Assembly: GCA_029940475.1 (NCBI GenBank)
Contig: JAPYUT010000004.1
Location: 1 to 51,331 of the forward strand
Direction: 5' to 3'
Length of the DNA stretch: 51,331 nucleotides
Origin: Verrucomicrobiales bacterium
GTDB taxonomy: Bacteria > Verrucomicrobiota > Verrucomicrobiia > Verrucomicrobiales > DEV007
Shown: positions 17,710 to 26,660 of the stretch, in pieces
Position numbering within the stretch: position 1 is the stretch's first letter
How the letters are laid out: each line of letters starts with the position of its first letter
Translations under genes and position numbers: made by a program
Notes under the pieces: model-generated
Told to the model about the DNA's origin: nothing
The model's input: the letters and a program-made list of their open reading frames with translations, nothing else
Database searches by the model: none

Positions 17710-18527
17710 GGTAATTTGGGAAATTTGGAGAAGTCAGGGGGACGCTTCTCGTTGAACGCATCCCTTCCTTCCTTTGCCTCTTCCGACATGTAGTAAAGAA
17801 GCGTCGCATTCCCGGCAAGGTCCTGCAATCCAAGCTGCCCGTCACAATCGGCATTCATTGCTGACTTCAGGCAGCGAATCGCAAGCGGTGAATGCTGGAG
17901 TATCTCCCGCGCCCAGGTAAGGGTTTCCTCTTCCAGCTTTGCCAGTGGCACCACGGTATTAACCAGTCCCATTTTCAGTGCCTCATCGGCATCATACTGA
18001 CGGCATAGATACCAGATCTCACGGGCTTTCTTTTGCCCGACAATGCGAGCCAAATAACTCGATCCCAAGCCTCCATCAAAGGAACCTACCCTCGGGCCGC
18101 TTTGCCCGAAGCGGGCATTGTCAGCGGCAATGGTAAGGTCGCAAACGACATGCAGCACATGCCCGCCACCGATTGCGTAACCGGCAACCATCGCAATCAC
18201 GGGTTTTGGGAGAGCACGAATCTGCTTTTGGACATCCAGGATATTGAGACGAGGAACTCCGTCCTCCCCCACATACCCGGCATGCCCGCGAACTTTCTGG
18301 TCGCCACCTGAACAAAAGGCCTGGTCTCCCTCCCCGGTGAGGATCACGACACCCACCTTGCCGTCTTCACGGGCCATGTCGAGCGCAACGAGCAGTTCCT
18401 TTACCGTCTCTGGGCGAAAGGCATTTCTCACTTCCGGACGGTTGATGGTTATCTTGGCAACCCCATCGTCGGTTTTCTCGAAGCGGATATCCTTAAATTC
18501 TGCAATGACTGTCCACATGCCCCTCAT
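17706..18527 (-). CDS. menB: 1,4-Dihydroxy-2-naphthoyl-CoA synthase
   Basis: Crotonase-fold enzyme closing the naphthoate ring. '[13 protein letters not shown]', '[10 protein letters not shown]', '[23 protein letters not shown]' (as adjoining segments), '[14 protein letters not shown]' and the C-terminal '[13 protein letters not shown]' are typical of MenB. I place the start at the ATG 18527 because GAAAGGTG lies 7 bases upstream. A longer frame to 18593 would run into menH and add unrelated residues. About 273 residues. Confidence 0.96.
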   Translation of the reverse strand: MRGMWTVIAEFKDIRFEKTDDGVAKITINRPEVRNAFRPETVKELLVALDMAREDGKVGVVILTGEGDQAFCSGGDQKVRGHAGYVGEDGVPRLNILDVQKQIRALPKPVIAMVAGYAIGGGHVLHVVCDLTIAADNARFGQSGPRVGSFDGGLGSSYLARIVGQKKAREIWYLCRQYDADEALKMGLVNTVVPLAKLEEETLTWAREILQHSPLAIRCLKSAMNADCDGQLGLQDLAGNATLLYYMSEEAKEGRDAFNEKRPPDFSKFPKLP

Positions 18528-18538
18528 GAATACACCTT

Positions 18539-19222
18539 TCACTGCGAAAGGAAACCACGGATGACGCCGGCTGTTAATTCGGGCTGATCCCACGGGCAGC
18601 GATGCCCGGCATTTGGAATCAAGGCCAATTGGCCTTGCGCAATGCGCGATGCGCCATTTTCCGCGATGGCTGAGAACTTAGTGTCCAATTTTCCGGAAAT
18701 CCAAAGGACCGGAATTTCTATGGATTTAAGCTCGGGCAGCAACGGCCTCTGGCGACCAAGTGACCAGGAGGTGAAACACCGCTGCACACGCGCGCCAATA
18801 TCCCTGTCGGTAGAGCGACTCCAAGGAAGGGATTTTCCGCCAAAAATCGGCTGGCACTGCCACTTTAGAATAAATTCATCCCAGTCACTGTTTGCCAGTG
18901 CCGCCCATTTAAGATCGGCCTGTTCCCTCTTCTCCCTGTCTGCGACATCAATGATTCCGGTATGTGCAGAGATTATTACTGCTCGCGACCATGGGTGTGG
19001 GTCAGCAAGAAGGGCATGGAGAGCCAATCTTCCCCCCATCGAATATCCGATTATTGTATCTCCTTGTGATACAAAGGAGTTTAATGAGACTGCAAAGTCA
19101 TCAAGCCCCGATGCATCCATCTCGCAGAGATCCACAGTTCTTACATCCTCGCTCTGCAGAAGCGGGATAAATGGATCCCAATCACCGGGCGCACCTGCAG
19201 CACCATGCAGCAAATGAATCAT
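18539..19222 (-). CDS. menH: 2-Succinyl-6-hydroxy-2,4-cyclohexadiene-1-carboxylate synthase
   Basis: Alpha/beta hydrolase-fold lyase that eliminates pyruvate from the MenD product. '[15 protein letters not shown]' at the N-terminus, nucleophile '[11 protein letters not shown]' (about residue 60), '[13 protein letters not shown]' for the Asp and '[11 protein letters not shown]' for the His. Length 227 residues. Its ATG overlaps the menD stop (ATGA), and menB starts 11 bases after it. Among generic hydrolases, the operon position makes MenH the best call. Confidence 0.92.
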   Translation of the reverse strand: MIHLLHGAAGAPGDWDPFIPLLQSEDVRTVDLCEMDASGLDDFAVSLNSFVSQGDTIIGYSMGGRLALHALLADPHPWSRAVIISAHTGIIDVADREKREQADLKWAALANSDWDEFILKWQCQPIFGGKSLPWSRSTDRDIGARVQRCFTSWSLGRQRPLLPELKSIEIPVLWISGKLDTKFSAIAENGASRIAQGQLALIPNAGHRCPWDQPELTAGVIRGFLSQ

Positions 19223-20718
19223 ATCGATGTCCAGTGGTTCCAGAACTCCTCAGACTGGTCATTGTCGGGTATCAATTCGATGATCAGGGCGCCATCGGGT
19301 AAATCGACAAGATCTGAGGGGGCAACAACCCTTCTATACGGAATATTCCACATCGCAGCCCATCCCTTAAAGTTCAGGGAATGGGGATTCTCCACCAGGT
19401 TCATCTGTGCGGCATTAAAACCCTCCAGGGCAGGTAATCGGCGAAAAATACGCCCGCCACCATTGTTGACTATTACAATTCGTCGATTTGCCTCAGGCAA
19501 CTGCTCAAGAATCCATGGAGCGGCCAGGTCATAAATCGCCGTGAGATCCCCGACAATGGCCCATGCTTCATCTTCCCCTTCTGAAAGGCCCAAAAAAGTG
19601 GAAATGTTCCCTTCTATGCCGTTGGCACCGCGGTTCGCAAAACACTGTAGGCCGCGTTGCCGGCGACTGGCGGCAATGTTCCATTCCCTGACAGGTTGAC
19701 TATTGCCGAGAAAAACCAGGCTTCCCCTGGGAATGGTTTCCGATATGCGTCGAATCCATGCCGGCTCACTGAGTAAATATCGGACCAGCAGATCGTCTGC
19801 AGGATCGTCGATGCCGGTGATTGTCTGCATATCTTCGACTATCTTCAGCTCATTCCATTTTGTGGAGCGTATTACCCGTGATTTTCTGGACAATCCCGGC
19901 AAGCCATTAGGCGCAACCGAGAACACCGGTATCTTCTCATTGTCCTCAAGTTCTCTCCATAACCGGCATGTCGGAACACCCCCGATGCGAAGGATGCCTG
20001 CAGTTGCCTGCTTACTGAAAACCGGAGGAAAATCCTCCCTTAATCCTGAGGTGGCCTCTGCAATGACCGGCGCCTTAAGCCTAAGCAAAAACTCTTTAAC
20101 AGGAGTCCGCCACGAAGCAGGCAAGCATCCCAAAACAACCAGAATGCTGGGATTATCCTGCAGGAAGTCCTGCAGGGCGAGGGTGTCGGTTCCGACCTCG
20201 TTGCTGGTATCCGTTTCCATGATGGCAGTGTCGTCACAAGGGGCAACTTCAATGAGGTCTTCTGCCGCAGGTTCCTCCAGTGGAATATTGATGTGCAGGG
20301 GACGGTCTTTCTTCCATTCACTGGCAGAGTCATTGACGTAGTCACCGTAAAGGCCAGGTTGATCGATTGCCTGCGGTGCACCCTTCCCGCGGAAGCGAAG
20401 GGGGCGATCCGCCGTCAAAAAAACCAGAGGGACCGCCTGGTAATAAGCCTCAATTGCAGCGGACAAAAGTTCAGAGGCGGCGGTTCCTGAAGTGGTGACA
20501 ACGGCGACTGGAAGCAGAGTTTTCTTCGCCCTTCCAAGAGCAAAGAAGGCCGCAGAACGCTCCTCAGGATGATTATAGAGCGAAGCTTCAGCAATTGCGC
20601 TGATACAGGCGATCAGGGCTGCGTTTCTCGTTCCGGAACAAACAACGAATTCCCTCACCCCGAGACCAATGCATGTGGTAATTGCACTGCGGGCGGGATC
20701 TGAACCGGTAATGTCCAT
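19219..20718 (-). CDS. menD: SEPHCHC synthase (MenD), thiamine-diphosphate dependent
   Basis: Condenses isochorismate with 2-oxoglutarate. Thiamine-diphosphate enzyme with 'VVCSGTRNAALIA' (family has CPGSR), 'VVTTSGTAASELLSAAIEAYY' region and 'FLTADRPLRFRGKGAPQAIDQ' in the N-terminal domain, and 'NRGANGIEGNISTFLGL' plus 'AIVGDLTAIYDL...IVNNGGGRIF' as the cofactor-binding GD...NN motif. At 499 residues it is shorter than E. coli MenD (556). It starts 10 bases after menF. A 212-residue antisense frame inside it is a shadow. Confidence 0.95.
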   Translation of the reverse strand: MDITGSDPARSAITTCIGLGVREFVVCSGTRNAALIACISAIAEASLYNHPEERSAAFFALGRAKKTLLPVAVVTTSGTAASELLSAAIEAYYQAVPLVFLTADRPLRFRGKGAPQAIDQPGLYGDYVNDSASEWKKDRPLHINIPLEEPAAEDLIEVAPCDDTAIMETDTSNEVGTDTLALQDFLQDNPSILVVLGCLPASWRTPVKEFLLRLKAPVIAEATSGLREDFPPVFSKQATAGILRIGGVPTCRLWRELEDNEKIPVFSVAPNGLPGLSRKSRVIRSTKWNELKIVEDMQTITGIDDPADDLLVRYLLSEPAWIRRISETIPRGSLVFLGNSQPVREWNIAASRRQRGLQCFANRGANGIEGNISTFLGLSEGEDEAWAIVGDLTAIYDLAAPWILEQLPEANRRIVIVNNGGGRIFRRLPALEGFNAAQMNLVENPHSLNFKGWAAMWNIPYRRVVAPSDLVDLPDGALIIELIPDNDQSEEFWNHWTSI

Positions 20719-20728
20719 GATTGTTCAG

Positions 20729-21841
20729 CTATACCAGAGGAAACGCTTCTTTAACCCAATTTCGCTTGAGGGCGAGTTCCTGCCACTCTCCTTGCAGCCG
20801 GCTTTCACCTACGATACCACAACCGCTTGGCAGGAAGGCATTGCCGTGATCCCAGAAAACCCCGCGGATAAGCACGAATGACTCAAAGCATTCTCCGAGC
20901 TTTACACCAAACGGGGCGCCAAAGGCAGCCGGGGTGCCGGATAAGCTCCGCTGCTCACAAAGCGCCTGAATGAACTTCGAGTTTCCAGGAACAACTCCCA
21001 CGGCAGGGGTTGGGTGAAGGGCCCCGATGACTTCAGTAATGAGGGGGCCGGAGTCAAGGATCACATGAAAGCGCGTGAGGAAATGAACCATTCCGCCAAC
21101 ATCAATAATCTCGCGCTCTCCTTCAATTACCTTGCCAAAGCCAGCTAAACGATGCCGCAGGGTTTCAACAACGAGCCGGTGTTCGTATTGCTCCTTGGTA
21201 TCCCGTGAAAAGGTGTCCCTGCTGCCAGAAGTCGAAGTGCCTGCCAGCGCCATTGTCTGTAGAGTTTTCCCGTCTACACGGAACAATCTCTCCGGTGTTA
21301 ATCCCACAAAGCCATTGCCGTTATCCTGAAATGCATAGAGTGAGGATGATTTATCTGCAGGCAAAGACGCGTTGACAAGCATTTGAGCGAGGTGGCTGCT
21401 GTCAGAAATCTGGCAACGTGCCGAAACCACAGGAACAGTTTTCACCAGTTCCCCTTGTTTAAGCTCTTCCTTGAGAGATTTGAACACTTCGGCAAAGGCA
21501 GAAAAATCAGGCTCCACCCAATCCAGCTCAGGCGCTTGAGGACAATGAACGGGAAATTCATTGATAGAATCGAATTTTGCCCACTGATGAGGGATACGCC
21601 ATGGGCGCGACTCTGATAAGGTAAAATCATTAATGTAAAAAGAAGCTCCTTCATGTGCAGGTTCTTCTGAGCTTTGGAACGGAGCACTGCCTACGATGAA
21701 ACTGCCATCAGATAGTTGAGCAAGAGCAAAATCCCCGCAAACGAGGGAATTGAGGTCGCGATGACTGCTTCTTGGGCGGAGTTCAGGGGCCGGCATGAAT
21801 TTAATGCTTCCTATCAAAGGGCGGTTCAGGGGCTCGGACAA
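20729..21841 (-). CDS. menF: Isochorismate synthase
   Basis: Commits chorismate to menaquinone. Chorismate-binding domain: 'GFVGLTPERLFRV', 'ALAGTSTSG', 'EHRLVVETLRHRL', 'GMVHFLTRFHVIL' and 'LHPTPAVGVVPG', 'GAPFGVKLGECFESFVLIRG' near the end. Length 370 residues. Its place at the head of menDHBACE separates it from siderophore isochorismate synthases or anthranilate synthase. Transcribed away from a small gene at 21970. Confidence 0.94.
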   Translation of the reverse strand: MSEPLNRPLIGSIKFMPAPELRPRSSHRDLNSLVCGDFALAQLSDGSFIVGSAPFQSSEEPAHEGASFYINDFTLSESRPWRIPHQWAKFDSINEFPVHCPQAPELDWVEPDFSAFAEVFKSLKEELKQGELVKTVPVVSARCQISDSSHLAQMLVNASLPADKSSSLYAFQDNGNGFVGLTPERLFRVDGKTLQTMALAGTSTSGSRDTFSRDTKEQYEHRLVVETLRHRLAGFGKVIEGEREIIDVGGMVHFLTRFHVILDSGPLITEVIGALHPTPAVGVVPGNSKFIQALCEQRSLSGTPAAFGAPFGVKLGECFESFVLIRGVFWDHGNAFLPSGCGIVGESRLQGEWQELALKRNWVKEAFPLV

Positions 21842-21858
21842 GATGAAATCATCATTGA

Positions 21859-21887
21859 TGAATAATTGGAACTCATGGAGCGGTCAA
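21859..21887 (-). promoter_or_regulatory. Possible promoter of the men operon
   Basis: On the minus strand TTGACC (21887-21882) precedes TATTCA (21864-21859) by 17 bases, just upstream of the menF ATG. The -35 is good and the -10 poor, and the leader would be only about 10 bases. Confidence 0.25.
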
Positions 21888-21969
21888 CTTGTCCGGACGG
21901 AACTCCAATAGCGAAAGAGTTCTGAATTTCGTGTTTGCCAGGCAAGATCGGGAATATAGAATCACCATT

Positions 21970-22182
21970 ATGGAACGCGAACAAGCCATTGAGCAGATTC
22001 AGCAGTCAGCAAAGCAAATTGCGCTGCAACTCATGCAAATACACCCCGTCGTGCCCAGTCTCGAGGAGGAAACCATTCAGTCTAAAGTTTTGCATTCCCT
22101 GCACCAAATAACAGTGGAACTGGAGATCGTGAAAAAACAACTAATCATGCTCCAGAAACGCGACGGCAGCAGTGAACTATAA
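21970..22182 (+). CDS. Small coiled-coil hypothetical protein
   Basis: About 70 residues rich in Glu, Gln, Lys and Leu with heptad-like spacing ('MEREQAIEQIQQSAKQ', 'VELEIVKKQLIMLQK'), suggesting one or two long helices. No family recognised. The ATG at 21970 gives a sensible start; a TTG at 21889 would add 27 unrelated residues. It is the only plus-strand gene between two long minus-strand blocks, and its 3' end overlaps that of the cyclase gene by 6 bases. Confidence 0.5.
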   Translation: MEREQAIEQIQQSAKQIALQLMQIHPVVPSLEEETIQSKVLHSLHQITVELEIVKKQLIMLQKRDGSSEL

Positions 22183-24000
22183 GCCGGACTTCTTCACGCA
22201 GGTGCCCTCTGCCCTGGTGAGCGCCGAGACTGTCCAGATGATCGGGTAGAGTCTCTCATGATACCATAACTTGGCGAAATAGAAGCCTATAGGGGTTGGT
22301 GAAAATTTTCTGCCTGCAGAAGTTGCGTTGATAAGCCATTGTATTCCGCGTGTCGTTACTTGACGGGATCCCCCTGCTGCCAGCAGGGCGTCGGTTGCGA
22401 GTGCCGTTTCCTCGATCGAGGAAGGTGAGGTGACATCGCCCCCTCCCCATCCTCCGTCCGAATTCTGTGTGCCTTCAAGCCATTGGATTCCCCGCTCTAA
22501 AATTCCAGCGCTAATAGCCTTATTGCGTTTACTCAAGTCGACCAGCGCTGTAACTACCTGAGATGTCCCGTAAGTAAGGTTATTTTCTTCTGTAAGGTGC
22601 TGATTACCGAACCAAAGTGGCGACCAGCCACCCTCAAAGAGCTGTTTTCTCCTTAAATAATCAATAGCACGCTCTGTTGCCCTTTCTACTCGTGCGGCAA
22701 TTACCGGGTCAATGAAATCATGCCATTTATCCCATGCCCTTAGACAATGTGAGGTAATGTCCGGGCTACTGCGATCAAAAGGCATTGCTCCCCAGCCACG
22801 ACAGAAGGTAGGCACCCCGCCGTCACGGTTCTGTAGTCGCAAAAGCCAGAGGATGCCTTTCTCAACGGATTGAATAACCCGGGCATTGGGCGACCTCCCG
22901 CTCAGTATGGACAGAGCCAAAAGCGCACCGGCACTATCATCTGCATCAGGCACTCCTCCGGGAAGATTAGTCCATGCCCAGCCTCCTGCGGGGGAGTTGG
23001 TGTAAGGGTGCACCTGTTGGTATTGCTGCGACAACAGCCACTTAATAATCTTCTGAGAATCTTTTATCGTAAACTGATCCGTTTCTGTGACATTACCTCC
23101 AAGGGCTTTTACCGACAATGTCGTAACCCACGTGGACAGGTCGGTGTCAATTGGCCAACTGCCGTCCTCGGTTACCGATGCGCGAAGGAAATCAACTGAC
23201 TTTGCCACTACCGGATGGGATTTCTGACCCGAGGCAGAAAGTGCTATTGTGACGAAACTGGTAAGGGGCGTTGCCTCAAGAAACCCGCCATTGGGAGGCT
23301 GAACCTCCGCCAGCACCCGCGAAGCCCTTGACCAGGATTTTTTTCTTAGAAAGTTGAAGGGGAATAGCGGCGGTAAATGATGAAAACGGGCGAAGCCGAT
23401 GGCAATAAGCGCGGGAAGGGCATAACTGACAACCGGCAGGCGTAAAATACCAAAAAGGGAGCGTGGCAATGCGGCAATCTCAAAGGGTAAGGCCGCGACT
23501 CGCCGCCAAGCCCGTGGTCCATGCCCAAGCTTGCCCGATATCGCGCATACCATCAATATGGGGGCGGAAAATGTCCGGTCTTTTCCATAACGTGCACTTG
23601 CCGCCTCAGCAATCCTGTCCGGATGAAGGCTTCCGACAGTGCTTTTAATCCACTCTTGCGCCAATCCTTCCGCCTCTTGAAGTCGGGCACTATCCATGGT
23701 TGAACGTCCCACGAATCCGAGCACCGCCCAGGCCAGTAGAGTTGTGGAAAGATTGCTGAAGCTTGACGTGGTATCACCCCACCCGCCGTCCGGGTTCTGG
23801 TTAATGATAAGCCACTGCAGGCCTCCGAGTATGAGCTCCTCGTCACCATCCTGACCAGCAAGATATAATGCCTGAACTGCCGTTGCAGTGGACAGGGCAC
23901 TGCTTGAAAGTCCACCCCTCCAATGACCTTCGGTGTTTCGTTGCGCCAGTAATGCGTCTCGTGCATTGCCCAGGCTGCGCGCCAATCCTGCAATCTTCAC
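22177..24000 (-). CDS. Squalene-hopene-cyclase-like class II terpene cyclase
   Basis: Alpha-alpha-barrel protein of 607 residues with repeated QW-type motifs ('NQNPDGGWGD' about 68-76, 'LQNRDGG', 'RRKQLFEGGWS', 'TQNSDGGWGGGD'). Residues 352-355 read DADD inside 'GGVPDADDSAGALL', the place of the catalytic DxDD of squalene-hopene cyclases, so protonation-initiated polyene cyclisation is likely. A hydrophobic patch near 'LPPLFPFNF' could seat it on the membrane, as in hopene cyclase. It is shorter than the usual 630-720 residues and lacks some early motifs, so the substrate may not be squalene. GTG start overlaps the upstream gene's stop (GTGA). Last gene of the 20-kb locus. Confidence 0.85.
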   Translation of the reverse strand: MKIAGLARSLGNARDALLAQRNTEGHWRGGLSSSALSTATAVQALYLAGQDGDEELILGGLQWLIINQNPDGGWGDTTSSFSNLSTTLLAWAVLGFVGRSTMDSARLQEAEGLAQEWIKSTVGSLHPDRIAEAASARYGKDRTFSAPILMVCAISGKLGHGPRAWRRVAALPFEIAALPRSLFGILRLPVVSYALPALIAIGFARFHHLPPLFPFNFLRKKSWSRASRVLAEVQPPNGGFLEATPLTSFVTIALSASGQKSHPVVAKSVDFLRASVTEDGSWPIDTDLSTWVTTLSVKALGGNVTETDQFTIKDSQKIIKWLLSQQYQQVHPYTNSPAGGWAWTNLPGGVPDADDSAGALLALSILSGRSPNARVIQSVEKGILWLLRLQNRDGGVPTFCRGWGAMPFDRSSPDITSHCLRAWDKWHDFIDPVIAARVERATERAIDYLRRKQLFEGGWSPLWFGNQHLTEENNLTYGTSQVVTALVDLSKRNKAISAGILERGIQWLEGTQNSDGGWGGGDVTSPSSIEETALATDALLAAGGSRQVTTRGIQWLINATSAGRKFSPTPIGFYFAKLWYHERLYPIIWTVSALTRAEGTCVKKSGL

Positions 24001-24872
24001 AAGCTTAGATGGCCGAGGGCAAGCAAGCCGTAATAGGTGTATTCAAGATCCAGGTCATCATCAGCCCAGTGTCCGTGAAAGCCACCGTCATTGACCCACA
24101 GTGAATCAACAAAATCCAGGCAGGGCTCCTTTAAATGGGAATAATCAGCCTGTAGAACCTCCAGGGCATGGAGACTAACCGCGGTGGACAACAGGTCCGG
24201 GATGGGCGCATCCGGGAATGGCCTGAAGCCACCGTCCGGATGGGCGCATTCAATGAGCCATGGCGCAGCCGTCAGAGGAATTGGCAATTGCAGGCAACGA
24301 GAAACAACGACAGCTGCAGCAGATGCACTCGCAGTGCCCTGCGCCATTCCCGGCTCATTACTCCAGCCTCCATCAGGTGTTTGCAGGGAATTTAAACAAT
24401 CAGCAAACTGTTCCCTTCCAGGGACATCCAGCCCATGGTCTGCGTAGGCGCCGTAGGCAAGAAGACAGCCATAAGCTGTTGAATTGTTTGCGCCAGGTTT
24501 CTGGTTATATCCTCCATCAGGAGTCCTGAATTGCTCAAGTTTGAGCAATAGCTCACCTATATCAGTACTATCATGCCGGATTGCAGCACGAGCCCTGGCA
24601 AGGCAACACCGATGTACAAAGTCCAGCTCCAATCCATTGCCGAAGGTTGCAAGGTAACGCTCGAGGGATGACCTTGGAAGTTCGGATTGAAGGGCGCTTA
24701 GCCCGTCAATGGCAAACACGGTATAGTAGAGATCACTGATGCCATCCCTGTTTATGAATCCGCCGTCAGCATTCTGGTGACTTAGAATAAATGCCTCGAC
24801 CAATTCAGCTGACTCATTGAGCATCCCCGACGCGAGCCGAGCAATCTGCAGCATTTCCAGACGTAATGACAC
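23997..24872 (-). CDS. Small prenyltransferase/squalene-oxidase-repeat protein
   Basis: A 291-residue alpha-alpha-barrel protein made of repeats of the type 'NADGGFINRDG', 'TPDGGYNQKPG', 'TPDGGWSNEPG', 'HPDGGFRPF' and 'VNDGGFHG', ending 'DLEYTYYGLLALGHL'. It resembles protein-prenyltransferase beta subunits and single cyclase domains. No DxDD motif is present, so it is probably not a class II cyclase alone. It lies between the polyprenyl synthase and the cyclase, so it may bind or shape the same isoprenoid, or pair with the cyclase. Start is GTG at 24872, or an ATG 18 bases on. Confidence 0.8.
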   Translation of the reverse strand: MSLRLEMLQIARLASGMLNESAELVEAFILSHQNADGGFINRDGISDLYYTVFAIDGLSALQSELPRSSLERYLATFGNGLELDFVHRCCLARARAAIRHDSTDIGELLLKLEQFRTPDGGYNQKPGANNSTAYGCLLAYGAYADHGLDVPGREQFADCLNSLQTPDGGWSNEPGMAQGTASASAAAVVVSRCLQLPIPLTAAPWLIECAHPDGGFRPFPDAPIPDLLSTAVSLHALEVLQADYSHLKEPCLDFVDSLWVNDGGFHGHWADDDLDLEYTYYGLLALGHLSL

Positions 24873-24884
24873 TTGAACTCGCCA

Positions 24885-26660
24885 CTAGGCGGTGACGACA
24901 TCCACAGGCGCGCTTTCATCACGAACGCCATTTTTTATCTCGTATTCACTGCACCAACCCTTGATTTCAAGCTCGTTGAATATCTTGCCGAGAACACGTC
25001 GCAATAGGCCCTTGAGGTTTTCGTTGTCCACTTCAACCAGTGAGCGCACAGCTGCCTCCTTATACATCTCGAGTAGAGTGAGGCAACGTTCATCGGCTCC
25101 GCTGCTATGGGCTATTTCGCGGATTTTCCTGAAGTCATTAGACCCGGGATGCAACTCACAGTTCCACATGGCTTCCATCAAGGCTCGGTCATCAGCACTT
25201 GATTTCTCCCGGGCGAGAGCCAACAGGACATTGGGGCGGAAACTCACTGCCGTGTCAGTAAGGGCATCCGCAGACAGGTCATCCATGTCATCACGAATCT
25301 GGTATGCCACTCCAAGGTTTTCACTATAGGTTTCAATAACCTCCTCTACCTCGTTGAGGCTTCCTGAATATGCAGCGCCTAGCTTGAGGGCAACTTCAAA
25401 GGCAGGTGAGGTTTTGAAACGATGAATCTCAAGGACTTGTTTGTGATTAAGCGGCTTTGGATTCTTCGCCCAGTTCAGTTCTTCTCCCTGCCCCCTGCAG
25501 AGTTGCCGCTGCCCTTGCGCGGCCACTTTCAGCATTTGAGCCTTGGTCGCCTCCGGGGCCTGACATTCCGCTATCAACCTGTAACCCTCTCCTATGAGGA
25601 GGTCTCCCACGTTGATGGCGACGGCGACACCATGCTCCTCATGCATGGTTGGCCGTCCGTAGCGCACCGTATCCTCATCCTGAATGTCGTCATGGATGAG
25701 CGATGCTTTATGGAAACATTCCACGGCAACGGCAATTTTCCGGATATCTTCAGGAACAGGTTTGTCGCGATCCTTACGCAATGCCTGAAAGGCCGCGACA
25801 GTCAGGAAGGGGCGCCAACGCTTGCCATCACGCGAAAGCCAATCCCGACCTATCCTCTCGGCCACCCCCTCGGGAACACCCATGACATTTTCAAGATCCT
25901 CGAGGGTGAACCAGTCGCGGACATTCTGCTGTAGATCGTTTAGATTTAATCTTCTCGTCTTGTCCTCGCTGGTGAGGTGTATAACATCCCAGACCCAGTC
26001 AATATCAACGGTGGTGTCAATGCAGTCATCCTGCAGCAGTGGCACGGCAACTGATGGAATCGCCGCAGCTTCAACATAGGGAAAAGTTCTTTCCAAAACC
26101 GGCAGGCAGGAAATCCCAACAATGGCCTCGATCTTCCCGGTCTGGATCAATGACATGACAACTGCGGATCCTTCAGCAACAAGCACGGCATAGCCCAGTC
26201 GTTCAGCCTCATTCTGAAAGTCCTCAATAGTGCATAAGCCGCACTGCTTGCACAGCAGTCCAAATTCATCAAATGGGGCGGGGCATTTGTCCTCAACACG
26301 AAGACACTTGGGCATCAACAAAAGCCGGCGCTCGTATGGGATTGTCGCCAGGGTCTCACTCCACATTTCGTTGTTGAGCAAAACAGCAGTGTAATGAAGA
26401 TAGAGGTCGGGCGTTCCTGTTTCTTCAAGGATCTTACGGGCGTGCACCTCAATTTCGCCAAGGGGCATGGGAGCGACAGGTGCCACCCGTTCGTTATAGG
26501 CCCTGATGTGCGACAACAATTCATCCCTTGCCTGCTTGGTCTGGGGAATGTTCTTTTTCGGCGCACGGAATCGCGTTTGCGTCACCGGGATAGGTGAAGG
26601 CAACTTTACTTTATCAATACTCGTTGCTGTCGGCATGTGATATCGCGATTCTAATGTCAA
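24885..26660 (-). CDS. DUF116-polyprenyl diphosphate synthase fusion
   Basis: Two domains in 591 residues. Residues about 90-230 match DUF116: 'CLRVEDKCPAPFDEFG' and 'CKQCGLC' with Cys 119, 126, 137, 140, 143, then C185 and C213, likely holding a metal or iron-sulfur cluster. Residues about 255-590 are a trans-polyprenyl synthase: 'DGKRWRP' (280), first Asp-rich motif DDIQDED (324-330), second DDMDD (457-461). The residues 5 and 4 places before the first motif are Ala and Ser, as in long-chain synthases such as IspB, not the bulky residues of farnesyl or geranylgeranyl synthases. Start TTG 26660 overlaps the upstream stop (TTGA); ATG 26636 is the alternative. The fusion is unusual. Confidence 0.88.
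   Translation of the reverse strand: MTLESRYHMPTATSIDKVKLPSPIPVTQTRFRAPKKNIPQTKQARDELLSHIRAYNERVAPVAPMPLGEIEVHARKILEETGTPDLYLHYTAVLLNNEMWSETLATIPYERRLLLMPKCLRVEDKCPAPFDEFGLLCKQCGLCTIEDFQNEAERLGYAVLVAEGSAVVMSLIQTGKIEAIVGISCLPVLERTFPYVEAAAIPSVAVPLLQDDCIDTTVDIDWVWDVIHLTSEDKTRRLNLNDLQQNVRDWFTLEDLENVMGVPEGVAERIGRDWLSRDGKRWRPFLTVAAFQALRKDRDKPVPEDIRKIAVAVECFHKASLIHDDIQDEDTVRYGRPTMHEEHGVAVAINVGDLLIGEGYRLIAECQAPEATKAQMLKVAAQGQRQLCRGQGEELNWAKNPKPLNHKQVLEIHRFKTSPAFEVALKLGAAYSGSLNEVEEVIETYSENLGVAYQIRDDMDDLSADALTDTAVSFRPNVLLALAREKSSADDRALMEAMWNCELHPGSNDFRKIREIAHSSGADERCLTLLEMYKEAAVRSLVEVDNENLKGLLRRVLGKIFNELEIKGWCSEYEIKNGVRDESAPVDVVTA

Noticed and set aside
18642..19217. 191-codon plus-strand open frame
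   Set aside because: Antisense shadow of menH; no motif or ribosome site.
19703..20341. 212-codon plus-strand open frame
   Set aside because: Antisense to menD, whose protein matches the MenD family along its whole length; composition is Ser/Arg-rich shadow type.
22177..24872. Recurrent Gly-Gly-Trp/Phe coding motifs that look like DNA repeats
   Set aside because: They are protein-level QW and barrel repeats of cyclase/prenyltransferase families, not tandem DNA repeats.
25422..25934. 170-codon plus-strand open frame
   Set aside because: Antisense to the DUF116-polyprenyl synthase gene, which has all catalytic motifs.
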